Below are positions 42,990 to 51,429 of a stretch of DNA of 58,248 bases, piece by piece (within the stretch, counting starts at the first letter, position 1; the number at the start of each line of letters is the position of its first letter). Source of the stretch: CAZJQD01 sp964548165 [NCBI: uncultured bacterium]. GTDB lineage: Bacteria; UBA8481. The notes beneath the pieces were generated by a model. It searched no databases, was not told the origin of the DNA, and worked only from the letters and a program-made list of their open reading frames with translations. The position numbers and the translations under genes were made by a program. The stretch covers positions 9,887-68,134 of the forward strand of contig CAZJQD010000020.1 of assembly GCA_964548165.1 (NCBI GenBank), in the 5' to 3' direction.

Positions 42990-44053
42990 GCGAACGCGTT
43001 CCGACGCCGCGGGATCGCGAGTACCAGGTGCCGGTCCGCACCGACGTGATCATCCCGTCCGGGCTCGTGGCCGCCTTCTGGGAGAAGGTACGGGCCTCGC
43101 GGCGGATCATCCTGGCCGCGCACATCAACCCGGACGGCGACGCCGTCGGCTCGCTGCTGGGCCTCTACCATACCCTCCTGGCGATCGGCAAGGAGCCGGT
43201 GATGATCTGCCACGATCCCGCGCCTGATCACCTGCTCTTCCTGCCCGGGTCCGACCTCATCTTCGCCGCGCCTGAGATCGGCGAGGAGTGTCACGGCGCC
43301 GACCTGGCGATCGTCGTGGACTGCTCCCATCCGTCGCGGCTCGGGGACGTGCTGGAGTGCGTGCGCGCCGCGCGGCAGATGATCGTGGTCGATCACCACG
43401 GAGACGCGCACACGCTGCCGGCACTGCACATCGTCGATGTCTACGCGTCCTCCGCCGGCGAACTGCTCTACCGGCTGATACGCGACGGGGGTGTCGCACT
43501 GCCGCCCGTTGCCGCGCTCTGCCTCTACGTCGCCATCCTCACCGACACGGGATCCTTCCGCTACGGCAACACGTCCGCGGCCGCCTTCGGGATCGCCTCC
43601 GAGCTCCTGCAGACGGGGTCGATCGATGTGCAGTCGATCGGCATCCATATCTTCGCCCGAGACACCGTCGCCCGGCTCAAGTTGCGCGGCATGGTCTTCG
43701 AGCGGGTGCATCTCGAGGATGGCATCATCCATTCGATCATCACGCCGGAGATGCTGGAGACGGCGGGTTCGAACGCGATGGAGGCCGAGGGGCTCATCGA
43801 TGACCTGGCTCTCTGCCGCGACGCGGAGATCGCCGCGATGTTCTGGCAGTTTCCGGACGGCATCATCCGGGTCCAGCTCCGGACCATCCGCGACGCCAGC
43901 GTGCTGCCGATCGCGAGGTCGATCGGCGGCGGAGGCCACCTCCGGGCGGCGGGGAGCCGCATGAGGGGCATCACCCTGGAGGATGCGAAGCGCCGCGTCC
44001 TGGCTGCGGCACGGCAGGAACTCCGGGGCACCCGCGGGGAGCCCGAGGCCTGA
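42986..44053 (+). CDS. DHH/DHHA1 phosphoesterase (NrnA-like)
   Basis: 355 residues. The N-terminal DHH domain has HINPDGDAVGSLLG, LAIVVDCSHPSR and VVDHHGDAHT, the DHH metal site, then ILTDTGSFRYGNTSA. The C-terminal DHHA1 domain includes SIGGGGHLRAAGSRM (GGGH substrate loop). NrnA-type enzymes degrade short oligonucleotides and dephosphorylate 3'-phosphoadenosine 5'-phosphate; CysQ at 46316-47113 would have an overlapping pAp role. The gene overlaps the GAF gene by 4 bp. Confidence 0.93.
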   Translation: MSERVPTPRDREYQVPVRTDVIIPSGLVAAFWEKVRASRRIILAAHINPDGDAVGSLLGLYHTLLAIGKEPVMICHDPAPDHLLFLPGSDLIFAAPEIGEECHGADLAIVVDCSHPSRLGDVLECVRAARQMIVVDHHGDAHTLPALHIVDVYASSAGELLYRLIRDGGVALPPVAALCLYVAILTDTGSFRYGNTSAAAFGIASELLQTGSIDVQSIGIHIFARDTVARLKLRGMVFERVHLEDGIIHSIITPEMLETAGSNAMEAEGLIDDLALCRDAEIAAMFWQFPDGIIRVQLRTIRDASVLPIARSIGGGGHLRAAGSRMRGITLEDAKRRVLAAARQELRGTRGEPEA

Positions 44054-44148
44054 GCGCGGCGCGGTCGGCCGGTGGCCGCCGCGGCGAGAGGTCCTGCCCG
44101 GCCTGCCTGCCGCGAGCCGGCCTATTCCGGGCCGCGGGCCTGGCGGCG

Positions 44149-45546
44149 GTGATCGTGGCGTTCGCCGCCGCTGTCCATGCTGCTCGCCCCGCCGACGTCC
44201 ACGCGCTCCCGTCATCCCGCGCGCCGCGGCCGGAGGATCCCGCGGGCGCGCGCGCCCACCGGGGAGACCTGGACTCCGCCGGCGGCGCTCGTCTCCGCGT
44301 TCTCGTCTGCCTGGATGGTGTGCCCTATCCCATGATGGCGCGACTCCATGCCGAGGGGCTCTTCGCCGGCTTCCGTCCGCCGTCGCGCCTCATCAGCACG
44401 TTCCCCGCGATCACCGAGGTGATGTTGACGCAGTTCTTCCAGGTGGACCCCCCGCCCGGGTATGGCCTGCGCTATTACGACAAGGAATCGAACGCGCTGC
44501 GCGGGGGCATCGGCGACCTCGACGCGATCTCCGTCTGGTTCTCGCTCTACGATCACGTGACGCCGATGCTGGAGCGCGGACTGGTCTACCTCTGGGCGCG
44601 CGCAGGGGATCGCGATCTCGTCGAGCTGGAGACGCGGCTCAACGAGGCCCAGGACGGGATCCTCATGCTGCACCTCGACTCCACGGATGCGTTGATGCAC
44701 CACGAGCGGCCCGCGGTCACGGAGCGGTGGCTCCGCAAGCTGGACGGAATGCTCAACCGGGTCGCCGTGGCCAGGGAGACGGCGGTGGAGATCGTCTTCT
44801 TCTCGGACCACGGCAACGACATGACCCGCTCCCGCCGCATCCCTCTCGAGGCGCACCTGAAGTCGCGGCGCTGGCAACCCGCCGGCACGCTCCGGGGAGA
44901 GTCCGGCGTCGCCGTGCTACCGACGGGGCTCATCAGCACCGCATACCTCTACACGCATCGACCCGAGGAAGTGGCCGAGGCGCTCGTCGACATGCCCGGG
45001 CTCGACTTTGCGATCTACGACAGCGGCGGCGTCGTGCGGATCACGGGGCCCCGTGGCCGCGCGGTCATCGAGCGGAGGGCCGGGGGCGTGGCGTGGCGAT
45101 ACCGTCCGCTGGGTGGAGACCCCTTGGCTCTCGAGACCACGGTGGCGGTCCTGAGAGAGCGCGGAAGGATGGACGAAGAGGGGTGGGCGACCGACACGGA
45201 CTGGTTCGCGGTCACGGTCGAGCACGATTACCCGGATGTCCTGCACCGCGCGTGGGGCGGGGCGACGGGGCATGTCGAGAACGTGGGCGACGTGCTCCTG
45301 TCCCTGCAGGACGGCTGGCATTGCGGGTCGCGATTCCTCTCGGCGATGCTGACGTTCCAGGGCACGCACGGCTCGCTGACGCGCAGTTCCATCACGGGTT
45401 TCTGGATGTCCAACCGCCGTGACCTGGGGTCGGCTCGCGCCGAGGATGCTTTGGATCGGCTGGGGTGGCGTGGTATCGTCGAGGCTCATGCGGGACGGCG
45501 CGGGGTGAAGTTCCGTTGCGCGCATGGAGCGGAGGCCGACCTTTGA
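44149..45546 (+). CDS. secreted alkaline-phosphatase-superfamily protein
   Basis: 465 residues from GTG 44149; the start is uncertain because the signal peptide from there (MIVAFAAAVHAARPADVHA) is short. Superfamily motifs: RVLVCLDGVPYPMM (first Asp), a nucleophile region STFPAITEVMLTQFF with Thr, LHLDSTDALMHH (Asp and His), VFFSDHGNDMTR (DHG) and FQGTHGSLTRSS (His). These are the two-metal phosphodiesterase/phosphatase ligands. The protein is unlike any well-known subgroup in the middle region, so the substrate is unknown; a phosphoglycan or phospholipid is possible. It overlaps the next gene by 4 bp. Confidence 0.75.
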   Translation: MIVAFAAAVHAARPADVHALPSSRAPRPEDPAGARAHRGDLDSAGGARLRVLVCLDGVPYPMMARLHAEGLFAGFRPPSRLISTFPAITEVMLTQFFQVDPPPGYGLRYYDKESNALRGGIGDLDAISVWFSLYDHVTPMLERGLVYLWARAGDRDLVELETRLNEAQDGILMLHLDSTDALMHHERPAVTERWLRKLDGMLNRVAVARETAVEIVFFSDHGNDMTRSRRIPLEAHLKSRRWQPAGTLRGESGVAVLPTGLISTAYLYTHRPEEVAEALVDMPGLDFAIYDSGGVVRITGPRGRAVIERRAGGVAWRYRPLGGDPLALETTVAVLRERGRMDEEGWATDTDWFAVTVEHDYPDVLHRAWGGATGHVENVGDVLLSLQDGWHCGSRFLSAMLTFQGTHGSLTRSSITGFWMSNRRDLGSARAEDALDRLGWRGIVEAHAGRRGVKFRCAHGAEADL

Positions 45547-46064
45547 AGGACCAGCGCGAGGAACCGGCATCGCCGGTAGCGGACGAGGCGATCGTCGACG
45601 TAGGAGCGCTTGCCGGGGTGGGGGCGGAGCTGGATGCCGAGGAGGCGGCGGAGGCGACGGTCGAGCAGGCCGTCGAGACGGCGGTGCCTCCGGCCGACGA
45701 TCGGGACGTCATCGAGATCCAGGTCGAACTGACCGACGACACCTTCGACGTCGAGGGTAAGACTCATGACCAGGTCGGCATCAAGGTGCGGATGCCGGTG
45801 CGGCTCAAGGTCGGCATCGCGATCGTGGTCTTGTCGTTCCTGATGTCGGGCTTCGTGGCGATCCTCCTGCCCTGGGCCATGGCGACGAGCAGTGCGGCCT
45901 TGCAGTGGTGGTGCGGGACGATCTACGTTGCCAGCTGGATCGTCCTGGGCATCGGGGTGCTCGTGGGTGGCCGATCGGCCAAGGACATCGTGACGGGATG
46001 GACCGTGAAGGCGGTGGGTCGCCGGTTCGGATCCTTGCGCCGGCGCAGGGGCTCTGCCGGCTGA
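45543..46064 (+). CDS. small two-helix membrane protein, unknown function
   Basis: 173 residues from TTG 45543, overlapping the previous stop as TTGA. The N-terminal 85 residues are strongly acidic (GAELDAEEAAEATVEQAVE, VIEIQVELTDDTFDVEG), followed by two membrane helices, VGIAIVVLSFLMSGFVAILL and WWCGTIYVASWIVLGIGVLV, and an Arg-rich end (GRRFGSLRRRRG). By the positive-inside rule both ends could be cytoplasmic. No family is recognised. It is the last gene of the 40-46 kb operon. Confidence 0.6.
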   Translation: MKDQREEPASPVADEAIVDVGALAGVGAELDAEEAAEATVEQAVETAVPPADDRDVIEIQVELTDDTFDVEGKTHDQVGIKVRMPVRLKVGIAIVVLSFLMSGFVAILLPWAMATSSAALQWWCGTIYVASWIVLGIGVLVGGRSAKDIVTGWTVKAVGRRFGSLRRRRGSAG

Positions 46065-46100
46065 TCGCCGGGCCAGCCCGGCGCTTGCACAGAAATGAAC

Positions 46101-46284
46101 CACTGAGGCACAGAGACCATCAGAACCAGAATACAGAACCAGGAAGAGAACTAGGACCAGAGCTGGAACCTGAACGGGGAGTGAAACCGACACGCGATCG
46201 GGTTGCGATTGACGAAGGGAGGGGACGGCGGCGGATTTGAGTTTCCGCCTCTCCCTGGGTTCGCTTTTCCTCTGTGCCTCAGTG
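46101..46284. repeat. 184-bp intergenic element with 15-bp perfect inverted ends
   Basis: CACTGAGGCACAGAG (46101-46115) is the exact reverse complement of 46270-46284, and the A/T-C flanks extend the similarity (AAC before the left arm; further CTCTGTGGTT after the right arm). The inside is purine-rich without an ORF. Design and size resemble the 6495-6667 element. It sits between convergent genes. Confidence 0.75.
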
Positions 46285-46315
46285 TCTCTGTGGTTATCTC
46301 CCGGAGGATTTCAGC

Positions 46316-47113
46316 CTAGCTTTTCAGCATTGCCTGGAACTGGGCACGAAACGAGTCACTGCCGCCGAGGATGCCGCCCGTGGTGACGGGGTGCGGCTGG
46401 TTGAAGCGGAGGGCGTTGCCCGCGTGGTCGGTGACGCGACCTCCGGCGGCCGCGAGGATGGCCGCGGCGCCGGCGATGTCCCATTCCGAGCGTGGGCGTA
46501 GCGTTGCGGCCCCGTCGGCGGCGCCTGCCGCCACCTGCGTCAGCTTCCAGGCGATCGATCCGCAGGGCTCGGCGGCGACGCGCTCCGCGTAGGGCGTCCA
46601 GAGCCCCTTTCCGAACTCGGTCCGCGAGACGAGCACGCGCGGCTTCGGCGCGCCTGACAGACGGACGGCGATCCGCTCGTCGCCGCACCACGCGCCGTCG
46701 GCGGGCGTGCCCCAGTAGAGCAGGCCGCGCGTCGGCTGGTGAATGACGCCCAGCACGGGAACGCCGTCCTCGACGAGCGCGATGGAGATGACGTACTCGG
46801 GGATCCCGGCGATGAACTCCTTGGTGCCGTCGATGGGATCCACGACCCAGACCCGCCGGCGACCCAGTCTCTCGGGCGAGTCCGCGGTCTCCTCGGAGAG
46901 CCAGCCGTCCTCGGGGAAGGATTCGCCGATGAGCTGGTGGATCAGGAGGTCGGCGTGGCGATCGGCATCGGTGACCGGGTGTCCCGGCGCCTTGTCCGAG
47001 ACGTGATCGGCTCCGCTCCCGCATCCGAAATGGCTCTCGGTGAGGACGCCGGCCGCGAGCGCGGCCTCGCGGGCAATTTCCAGTTCGAGGTTCCAGGCGC
47101 GCGGCGCGGTCAT
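46316..47113 (-). CDS. cysQ: CysQ-type 3'(2'),5'-bisphosphate nucleotidase / inositol monophosphatase family
   Basis: 265 residues from ATG 47113. Metal-binding motifs of the Li-sensitive phosphatase fold are present: DGWLSEETADSP (Glu pair), WVVDPIDGTKEFI (both Asp) and RSEWDIAGAAAILAAAGG (third Asp). The GTKEF variant is typical of CysQ-like enzymes, which remove the 3' phosphate of PAP from sulfate assimilation. Inositol monophosphatase activity cannot be excluded. It is 16 bp downstream of the DUF151 gene in a minus-strand operon. Confidence 0.85.
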   Translation of the reverse strand: MTAPRAWNLELEIAREAALAAGVLTESHFGCGSGADHVSDKAPGHPVTDADRHADLLIHQLIGESFPEDGWLSEETADSPERLGRRRVWVVDPIDGTKEFIAGIPEYVISIALVEDGVPVLGVIHQPTRGLLYWGTPADGAWCGDERIAVRLSGAPKPRVLVSRTEFGKGLWTPYAERVAAEPCGSIAWKLTQVAAGAADGAATLRPRSEWDIAGAAAILAAAGGRVTDHAGNALRFNQPHPVTTGGILGGSDSFRAQFQAMLKS

Positions 47114-47129
47114 GGGTATCGGGGCTCCT

Positions 47130-47750
47130 TCAGAACCGGTATTTCGTGACGTCCTGGGGATTCCAGGCGTCGAGGAAAGCGCGGTACCGCTCGGCCTGGG
47201 CTTCCTCGAGGAAGCTGGCCACGGCCTCGGCGCTGTCGCAGACGGCGCGCTCCGCGAGGATGGGCACATCGGCGCGCAGGGCCAGCGCGATCGCATCGCT
47301 GGGCCGGGCGTCGACGCTGGAGGTCTTCCCGTCGTGGTCGAGGACGATCTCGGCGAAGAACATCCCGTCCCTGATCTCGTGGATGACGATGTACGAGATC
47401 GCGGCGCCGGAACCGCGGACGAGCGAGGCCATGAGATCGTGGGGCATGGGGCGCGGCAGTTCGACGGACTCGATGGCCATGAGGATGGCCGTCGCCTCGT
47501 AGGGGCCGACCCAGATCGGCAGGGCCATGGATTCGTCCTCGCTGACCAGGATCACGATCGGCGTCTGGTTGCGGGGATCCAGGACCACCTGGTCGACGGT
47601 CATCGCCAGGACGGCATCGGGCTTCTCGCCCGGCGCGCGCCCCGACGCCGCGGTCGAGACGCGTTCCGCGTCGCCGGCTGGAGTCCTGGGCGCATCGGGG
47701 TCGCGCGGCGATGCGTCGTCCCGGGCCGCCGGTTCCTTGGGTTCAGCCAC
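47130..47750 (-). CDS. DUF151 bifunctional nuclease-family protein
   Basis: 206 residues from GTG 47750; the frame continues to a GTG at 47777. The N-terminal 45 residues are low-complexity polar (Pro, Ala, Asp). The DUF151 core follows: LPIWVGPYEATAILMAIESV, MPHDLMASLVRGSG, VIHEIRDGMFFAEIVL and SVDARPSDAIALALRADVP, the most conserved motif of the family. Plant and bacterial members have reported DNase and RNase activity. The gene overlaps the DUF342 gene end by a few bp, so both are co-translated. Confidence 0.88.
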   Translation of the reverse strand: MAEPKEPAARDDASPRDPDAPRTPAGDAERVSTAASGRAPGEKPDAVLAMTVDQVVLDPRNQTPIVILVSEDESMALPIWVGPYEATAILMAIESVELPRPMPHDLMASLVRGSGAAISYIVIHEIRDGMFFAEIVLDHDGKTSSVDARPSDAIALALRADVPILAERAVCDSAEAVASFLEEAQAERYRAFLDAWNPQDVTKYRF

Positions 47751-49221
47751 GGGTTCGCGCCCCCGGACCCGGCGCACCTGGAAGCGCCTTCACCACGATG
47801 CGCGGGACGCCGTTCTCGCCGGGCTTGATGCCGACCTGGACCGCCTTCTTCTCGTTGCGAACCGTGACCTCCTCGGGAACGTCATCGCCCGAGAAGATGA
47901 CGCCCGCGTGCAGGGTGCCGGCGATTTCCGCGGTGGGCGCGGCATCGCGCACGATGATCCGCGCCGCCAGGTCCTCGCGCTCCGCCGTCAACTGCGCCGA
48001 CCGCTCCCGAAGGCGCGGGAATCCCTCGGCCGATTGCGCCAGCGTCGCGATCCGCTCGGCATGCCTTTCCTCGCTCTCGAGCGTGAGCCGTCGGATCTCG
48101 AGGAGCGCCTGGCGCATCTGGTCCATCTGGACGTTGAGATCCCTGAGCACATCGTCGAGTTCCACGAGCCGCGCCCTTGCTTCGCGGGAGATCCAGTCGC
48201 CGAGGTAGACGCGGGTCTTCGAGCCGGAGGGCGCGCCGAGGTCGCGGCAGGCGAGGCGGCCGATGAAGGAGATACTGCCGCCCATGATCACGCCGGGCGA
48301 TGACTCCAGCCGGATGCTGCCGCCGGCCCTGAGCGTCGAGTGGTACACGTGCTCGGTCACCACGATGTCTCCCTCGGTCTCGACCGTGGCGTTCTCGATG
48401 AACCGCGCGTGCACGTTCCCGCGGGCCTTGACCTGGCTCTTGCCGTGGCCGCGCAGGCCCTGCTCGAAGGCGATGGAACCCTCGCGGCTCGTGAAGTCGG
48501 AGCCCTCCGCGGGGCCCGAGATCGTGATGTCGCCGTTGGCCGTGATGACGAAGCCGTCGTGAACGCGGCCGCGCACGACGCAGGCGCCGATGCAGTCGAG
48601 GTTTCCCGTGGTCATGTCGACGGCGCGATCCAGGCGGAAGGTCTCATCGACGGCAATCTCGTGGCGCCCCGCGCCGAGGTTGCGCACGACGAGGTGGCCG
48701 TTCGTGAGCGCGACGAGGCGGAGGCCGTCCGGGGTCACCGCCGTGTTGGGGCCGACGGGAAACGTCGGGTCGGCGACAGGCGGAGGAGGAAGGACCTTGC
48801 CGCAGACGTCGGTGCCGGGCCGCCCCGGGATCGCCGGTTCCTTGTCCATGAGCACCTGGCCCTTGATCACGTTCTTGACGAGCTGGAGGTCGCGGTGGTC
48901 GACGCGGCCGTCGGGGAGCGCCTTGGGCTGTCCCACCTTGCCCGGCTTCTCGCGCAGTCTCAGGACGGCGTCGACGCCCGGCCTGGGCGGCGTCCCGCGC
49001 GCGACGATGGTGCGGTGGCCGGGTGGCGCGTCGATCGCGATCCTCAGGCTCTCGGGATCGATCCCGTGCACGACCCCGGCCGCCGCCAGCGCGTTCTCGA
49101 GGTCCGCGATCGTCACCGGCCCCGCGGCGGGAACAGAGTGGACCTGGACGGTCGCCGTGAGGAAATCGCGGCCCAGCTCGACGCGGATGCGCTCCGGGCC
49201 CGCCTGTTTAGCCTTGGCCAA
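47743..49221 (-). CDS. DUF342/FapA-family polymerising protein
   Basis: 492 residues, TTG start at 49221 overlapping the phosphohexomutase stop by 14 bp. N-terminal variable domain (1-170) with LPDGRVDHRDLQLVKNVIKG and EPAIPGRPGTDVCGKVLP, the FapA signature, then a right-handed beta-helix (200-350) with repeats such as GFVITANGDITISGPAEG and QVKARGNVHARFIENA, then a long helical region (350-440) and a short C-terminal domain. FapA proteins are bactofilin-like or flagellar-assembly associated in other bacteria. No flagellar gene is near. The order hexomutase - DUF342 - DUF151 - cysQ is one operon by spacing. Confidence 0.85.
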   Translation of the reverse strand: MAKAKQAGPERIRVELGRDFLTATVQVHSVPAAGPVTIADLENALAAAGVVHGIDPESLRIAIDAPPGHRTIVARGTPPRPGVDAVLRLREKPGKVGQPKALPDGRVDHRDLQLVKNVIKGQVLMDKEPAIPGRPGTDVCGKVLPPPPVADPTFPVGPNTAVTPDGLRLVALTNGHLVVRNLGAGRHEIAVDETFRLDRAVDMTTGNLDCIGACVVRGRVHDGFVITANGDITISGPAEGSDFTSREGSIAFEQGLRGHGKSQVKARGNVHARFIENATVETEGDIVVTEHVYHSTLRAGGSIRLESSPGVIMGGSISFIGRLACRDLGAPSGSKTRVYLGDWISREARARLVELDDVLRDLNVQMDQMRQALLEIRRLTLESEERHAERIATLAQSAEGFPRLRERSAQLTAEREDLAARIIVRDAAPTAEIAGTLHAGVIFSGDDVPEEVTVRNEKKAVQVGIKPGENGVPRIVVKALPGAPGPGARTRG

Positions 49222-50623
49222 GAAGCTCGCGCCCCGCCTGCTTGAGATCGGGGAGCGCCGCGGCGCTTCCCTCGATGTAGAGCCGCACGACGGGCTCGGT
49301 GCCGGAGAATCGTGTCATGATCCACGAGCCGTCCTCGAGGAGGAACTTCGTGCCGTCCATGGTGATCGTCTCGACGACCTTCCGCCCGGCCAGGCGTTCG
49401 GGGCGCTCGGCGACGCGCGCAAGGAGCGCCGCGCGTTCGCTCGGATCGTAGTGAACGTTGACGCGGTCCGAGGCGATGTTCCCGGTTCGGGCCTTGAGAT
49501 CGGCGAGGAGCTCGCCGAGGGGCTTGCCGCGCTGGGCGACCATCTCCAGGGCCAGGAGGCAGGCCAGGATGCCGTCCTTCTCGGGGACGTGCCCGCGGAT
49601 CGTGAGGCCTCCGGATTCCTCGCCGCCGATGACGAAGCCGGTCGGATCGTTCTCCATCTCCGCCGCGATCCACTTGAACCCGACGGGAACCTCGACGATG
49701 CGGCAGTCGTGGAGCCTGGCGACGGCATCGACAAAGTGGCTCGTGGCAACCGTTCGGACGACCGTGCCGCGCCAGCCACGGCTGGTCGCGAGGTGATCGA
49801 GAAGGAGAGCCAGCATCTCGTTGGCGTTGGGCGCCACGCCGCCGGTGGCGAAGACGCCGAAGCGATCCGCGTCGCCGTCCGTGGCCAGTCCGAGGTCGAA
49901 GCCGCCGGCATCGAGGCGCGTGATGAAGTCGCGCACGTACGCGGGAGCAGGTTCCGGCGGAAACCCGCCGAAGCGCGGGTCGGGGTGATTGTTCATGACC
50001 TCGAAGGGGCAGCCGGCCTCCGCGAGGAGGAAGTCGAGGTAGTCGCGCGAGGTTCCAAAGAGGCAGTTGGCGAGCACCCGGGTCCCGGCGCGCCGGATCG
50101 AGTCGAGATCGATGATGCCGGCGATCCGCGCGCGGTAGGAGGAACGCGGGTCGATGCGCCGCGTCGGCGCGGCTCCCAGGGAGATCGGGGCGCCGGCCGC
50201 CTGCAGGCCGGCGATGCGCTTCTCGAGGGCCTTGGTCAGTTCCTTGGAGGCCGGGCCGCCGTTGGCAGGGGAGAACTTGAGCCCCTGGTACTCGGCCGGG
50301 TTATGGCTCGCGGTGAAGTTGATCCCGCCCGCGGCTCGCTTGTCGAGGATGGTCCAGGCGATGACGGGCGTCGGGGCGTCGCGATCCGTGAGGAAGGCGG
50401 GCACGCCGGCCGCGTCGAGGATGCGGGCGGCCTGCAGGGCGAACCGCTCGCCCAGGAACCGGGTGTCGTGCGAGACGACGACCCCGCGGTCGGCGATGCC
50501 CTCTGCGACCAGTTCGTCGGCGATGGCGCGGACGACGAGGGCGGCGTTCGGGAAGGTGAAGTCCTCCCCGAGGACGGCGCGCCAGCCGGAGGTTCCAAAG
50601 GTGATGGAGACGGTCGAGGACAT
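49208..50623 (-). CDS. alpha-D-phosphohexomutase (phosphoglucomutase/phosphomannomutase)
   Basis: 471 residues. All four loops of the superfamily are intact: the phosphoserine loop FTASHNPAEYQGLK, the metal loop LATDGDADRFGVF, the sugar-binding loop IGGEESGGLTIRGH and the phosphate-binding loop TRFSGTEPVVRLYIEG. It interconverts hexose 1- and 6-phosphates to supply glycan precursors. Specificity for glucose, mannose or glucosamine cannot be told from the motifs alone. ATG 50623 has a -10-like element 9 nt upstream and the 18-bp segment shared with rpiB. First gene of the minus-strand operon. Confidence 0.93.
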   Translation of the reverse strand: MSSTVSITFGTSGWRAVLGEDFTFPNAALVVRAIADELVAEGIADRGVVVSHDTRFLGERFALQAARILDAAGVPAFLTDRDAPTPVIAWTILDKRAAGGINFTASHNPAEYQGLKFSPANGGPASKELTKALEKRIAGLQAAGAPISLGAAPTRRIDPRSSYRARIAGIIDLDSIRRAGTRVLANCLFGTSRDYLDFLLAEAGCPFEVMNNHPDPRFGGFPPEPAPAYVRDFITRLDAGGFDLGLATDGDADRFGVFATGGVAPNANEMLALLLDHLATSRGWRGTVVRTVATSHFVDAVARLHDCRIVEVPVGFKWIAAEMENDPTGFVIGGEESGGLTIRGHVPEKDGILACLLALEMVAQRGKPLGELLADLKARTGNIASDRVNVHYDPSERAALLARVAERPERLAGRKVVETITMDGTKFLLEDGSWIMTRFSGTEPVVRLYIEGSAAALPDLKQAGRELLGQG

Positions 50624-50632
50624 GATGCCCGA

Positions 50633-50663
50633 AGGCTATCACAAGCGGGGGCCAGGCTGCCAC
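50633..50663 (-). promoter_or_regulatory. putative leaderless promoter of the phosphohexomutase gene
   Basis: On the minus strand, extended -10 TGATAGCCT (hexamer 50633-50638) and GTGGCA (50658-50663) with a 19-bp spacer. The ATG follows the -10 by 9 nt. The 18 bp at 50647-50664 match 2196-2213 at 17 positions. Confidence 0.4.
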
Positions 50664-50689
50664 ATTGCCACCACTTGATCGTGGCAATG
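50663..50689. other. 9-bp inverted repeat in the hexomutase/lptE spacer
   Basis: CATTGCCAC (50663-50671) and GTGGCAATG (50681-50689) are perfect inverted arms around a 9-nt loop, overlapping the upstream edge of the hexomutase promoter. It is followed by GGACAGGCAGGCACC. It could be an operator between the divergent genes. Confidence 0.45.
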
Positions 50690-50773
50690 GGACAGGCAGG
50701 CACCTAAGATGTGACCATCGTTTCCGGACCCATCACGGATGGGGGACCCGTCACGGACGGGGGAGGTTTTGAC

Positions 50774-51367
50774 ATGGATCACCGTACGTCCTGGCGCATC
50801 GTGTTATGGATCGTGCTGGCCTTCGCGCCGGCCCTGGTCGCGGCCGATTGCCAGGAGCCGCAGGTCAACCTGCCCTCCAATATCCGCAGCGTGGCCATCC
50901 CGACGTTCGCCAACCGCACCGAGCGCGCCGGGCTCGAGCTCGACGTGACGCAGCGGGTCCTGCACATGTTCCTCTCGAATTCCCAGCTGGCCGTCAAGCC
51001 GCGGGTCGAGGAGGCGGACGCGGTGATCCGGGGCGAGATCTACGGTTACCAGCACGTTCCGATCTCGTGGGACCAGACGAACCGGATCGTCCAGTACAAG
51101 ATCCGGATCCTGTGCCGGGTCACGTTCGAGGATCGCAAGACGGGCGCAGTCATCTGGCGCGCCGACGATATCGACGGGATCACGGCCTACTCGCTCCTGG
51201 CAACGCCGCCGGAGTCCGAGGAGCAGGCGATCTTCAAGGCCGCGGACGAGCTGGCGCGGGACATCATCCACCTCATCTTCGAGCAGAGGCAGTACACCGA
51301 GGACGACCTGCTCTTCACGAATCCCCACCAGGATTCCGTGCGGCCGGGCGAGGTGATCCGCCGCTGA
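50774..51367 (+). CDS. lptE: LptE-family outer-membrane LPS-assembly lipoprotein
   Basis: 197 residues; ATG 50774 with GGGAGG 7 nt upstream. A signal peptide (IVLWIVLAFAPALVAAD) ends near Cys 26, a plausible but imperfect lipobox (VAADC). The mature part has the LptE pattern: SVAIPTFANRTERAGLE, LDVTQRVLHMFLSNSQLAV, RGEIYGYQHVPISWD and VQYKIRILCRVTFEDRKTG. LptE plugs the LptD barrel that inserts lipopolysaccharide. The gene immediately before holA is a common bacterial arrangement and supports the call. It indicates a didermic cell. Confidence 0.85.
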   Translation: MDHRTSWRIVLWIVLAFAPALVAADCQEPQVNLPSNIRSVAIPTFANRTERAGLELDVTQRVLHMFLSNSQLAVKPRVEEADAVIRGEIYGYQHVPISWDQTNRIVQYKIRILCRVTFEDRKTGAVIWRADDIDGITAYSLLATPPESEEQAIFKAADELARDIIHLIFEQRQYTEDDLLFTNPHQDSVRPGEVIRR

Positions 51368-51429
51368 CCGCCTCCAGCGCCCGGGGTTCAGGCCCGTCGT
51401 TTCTCAACCGCGCGGGCGCCCAGCTTTGG

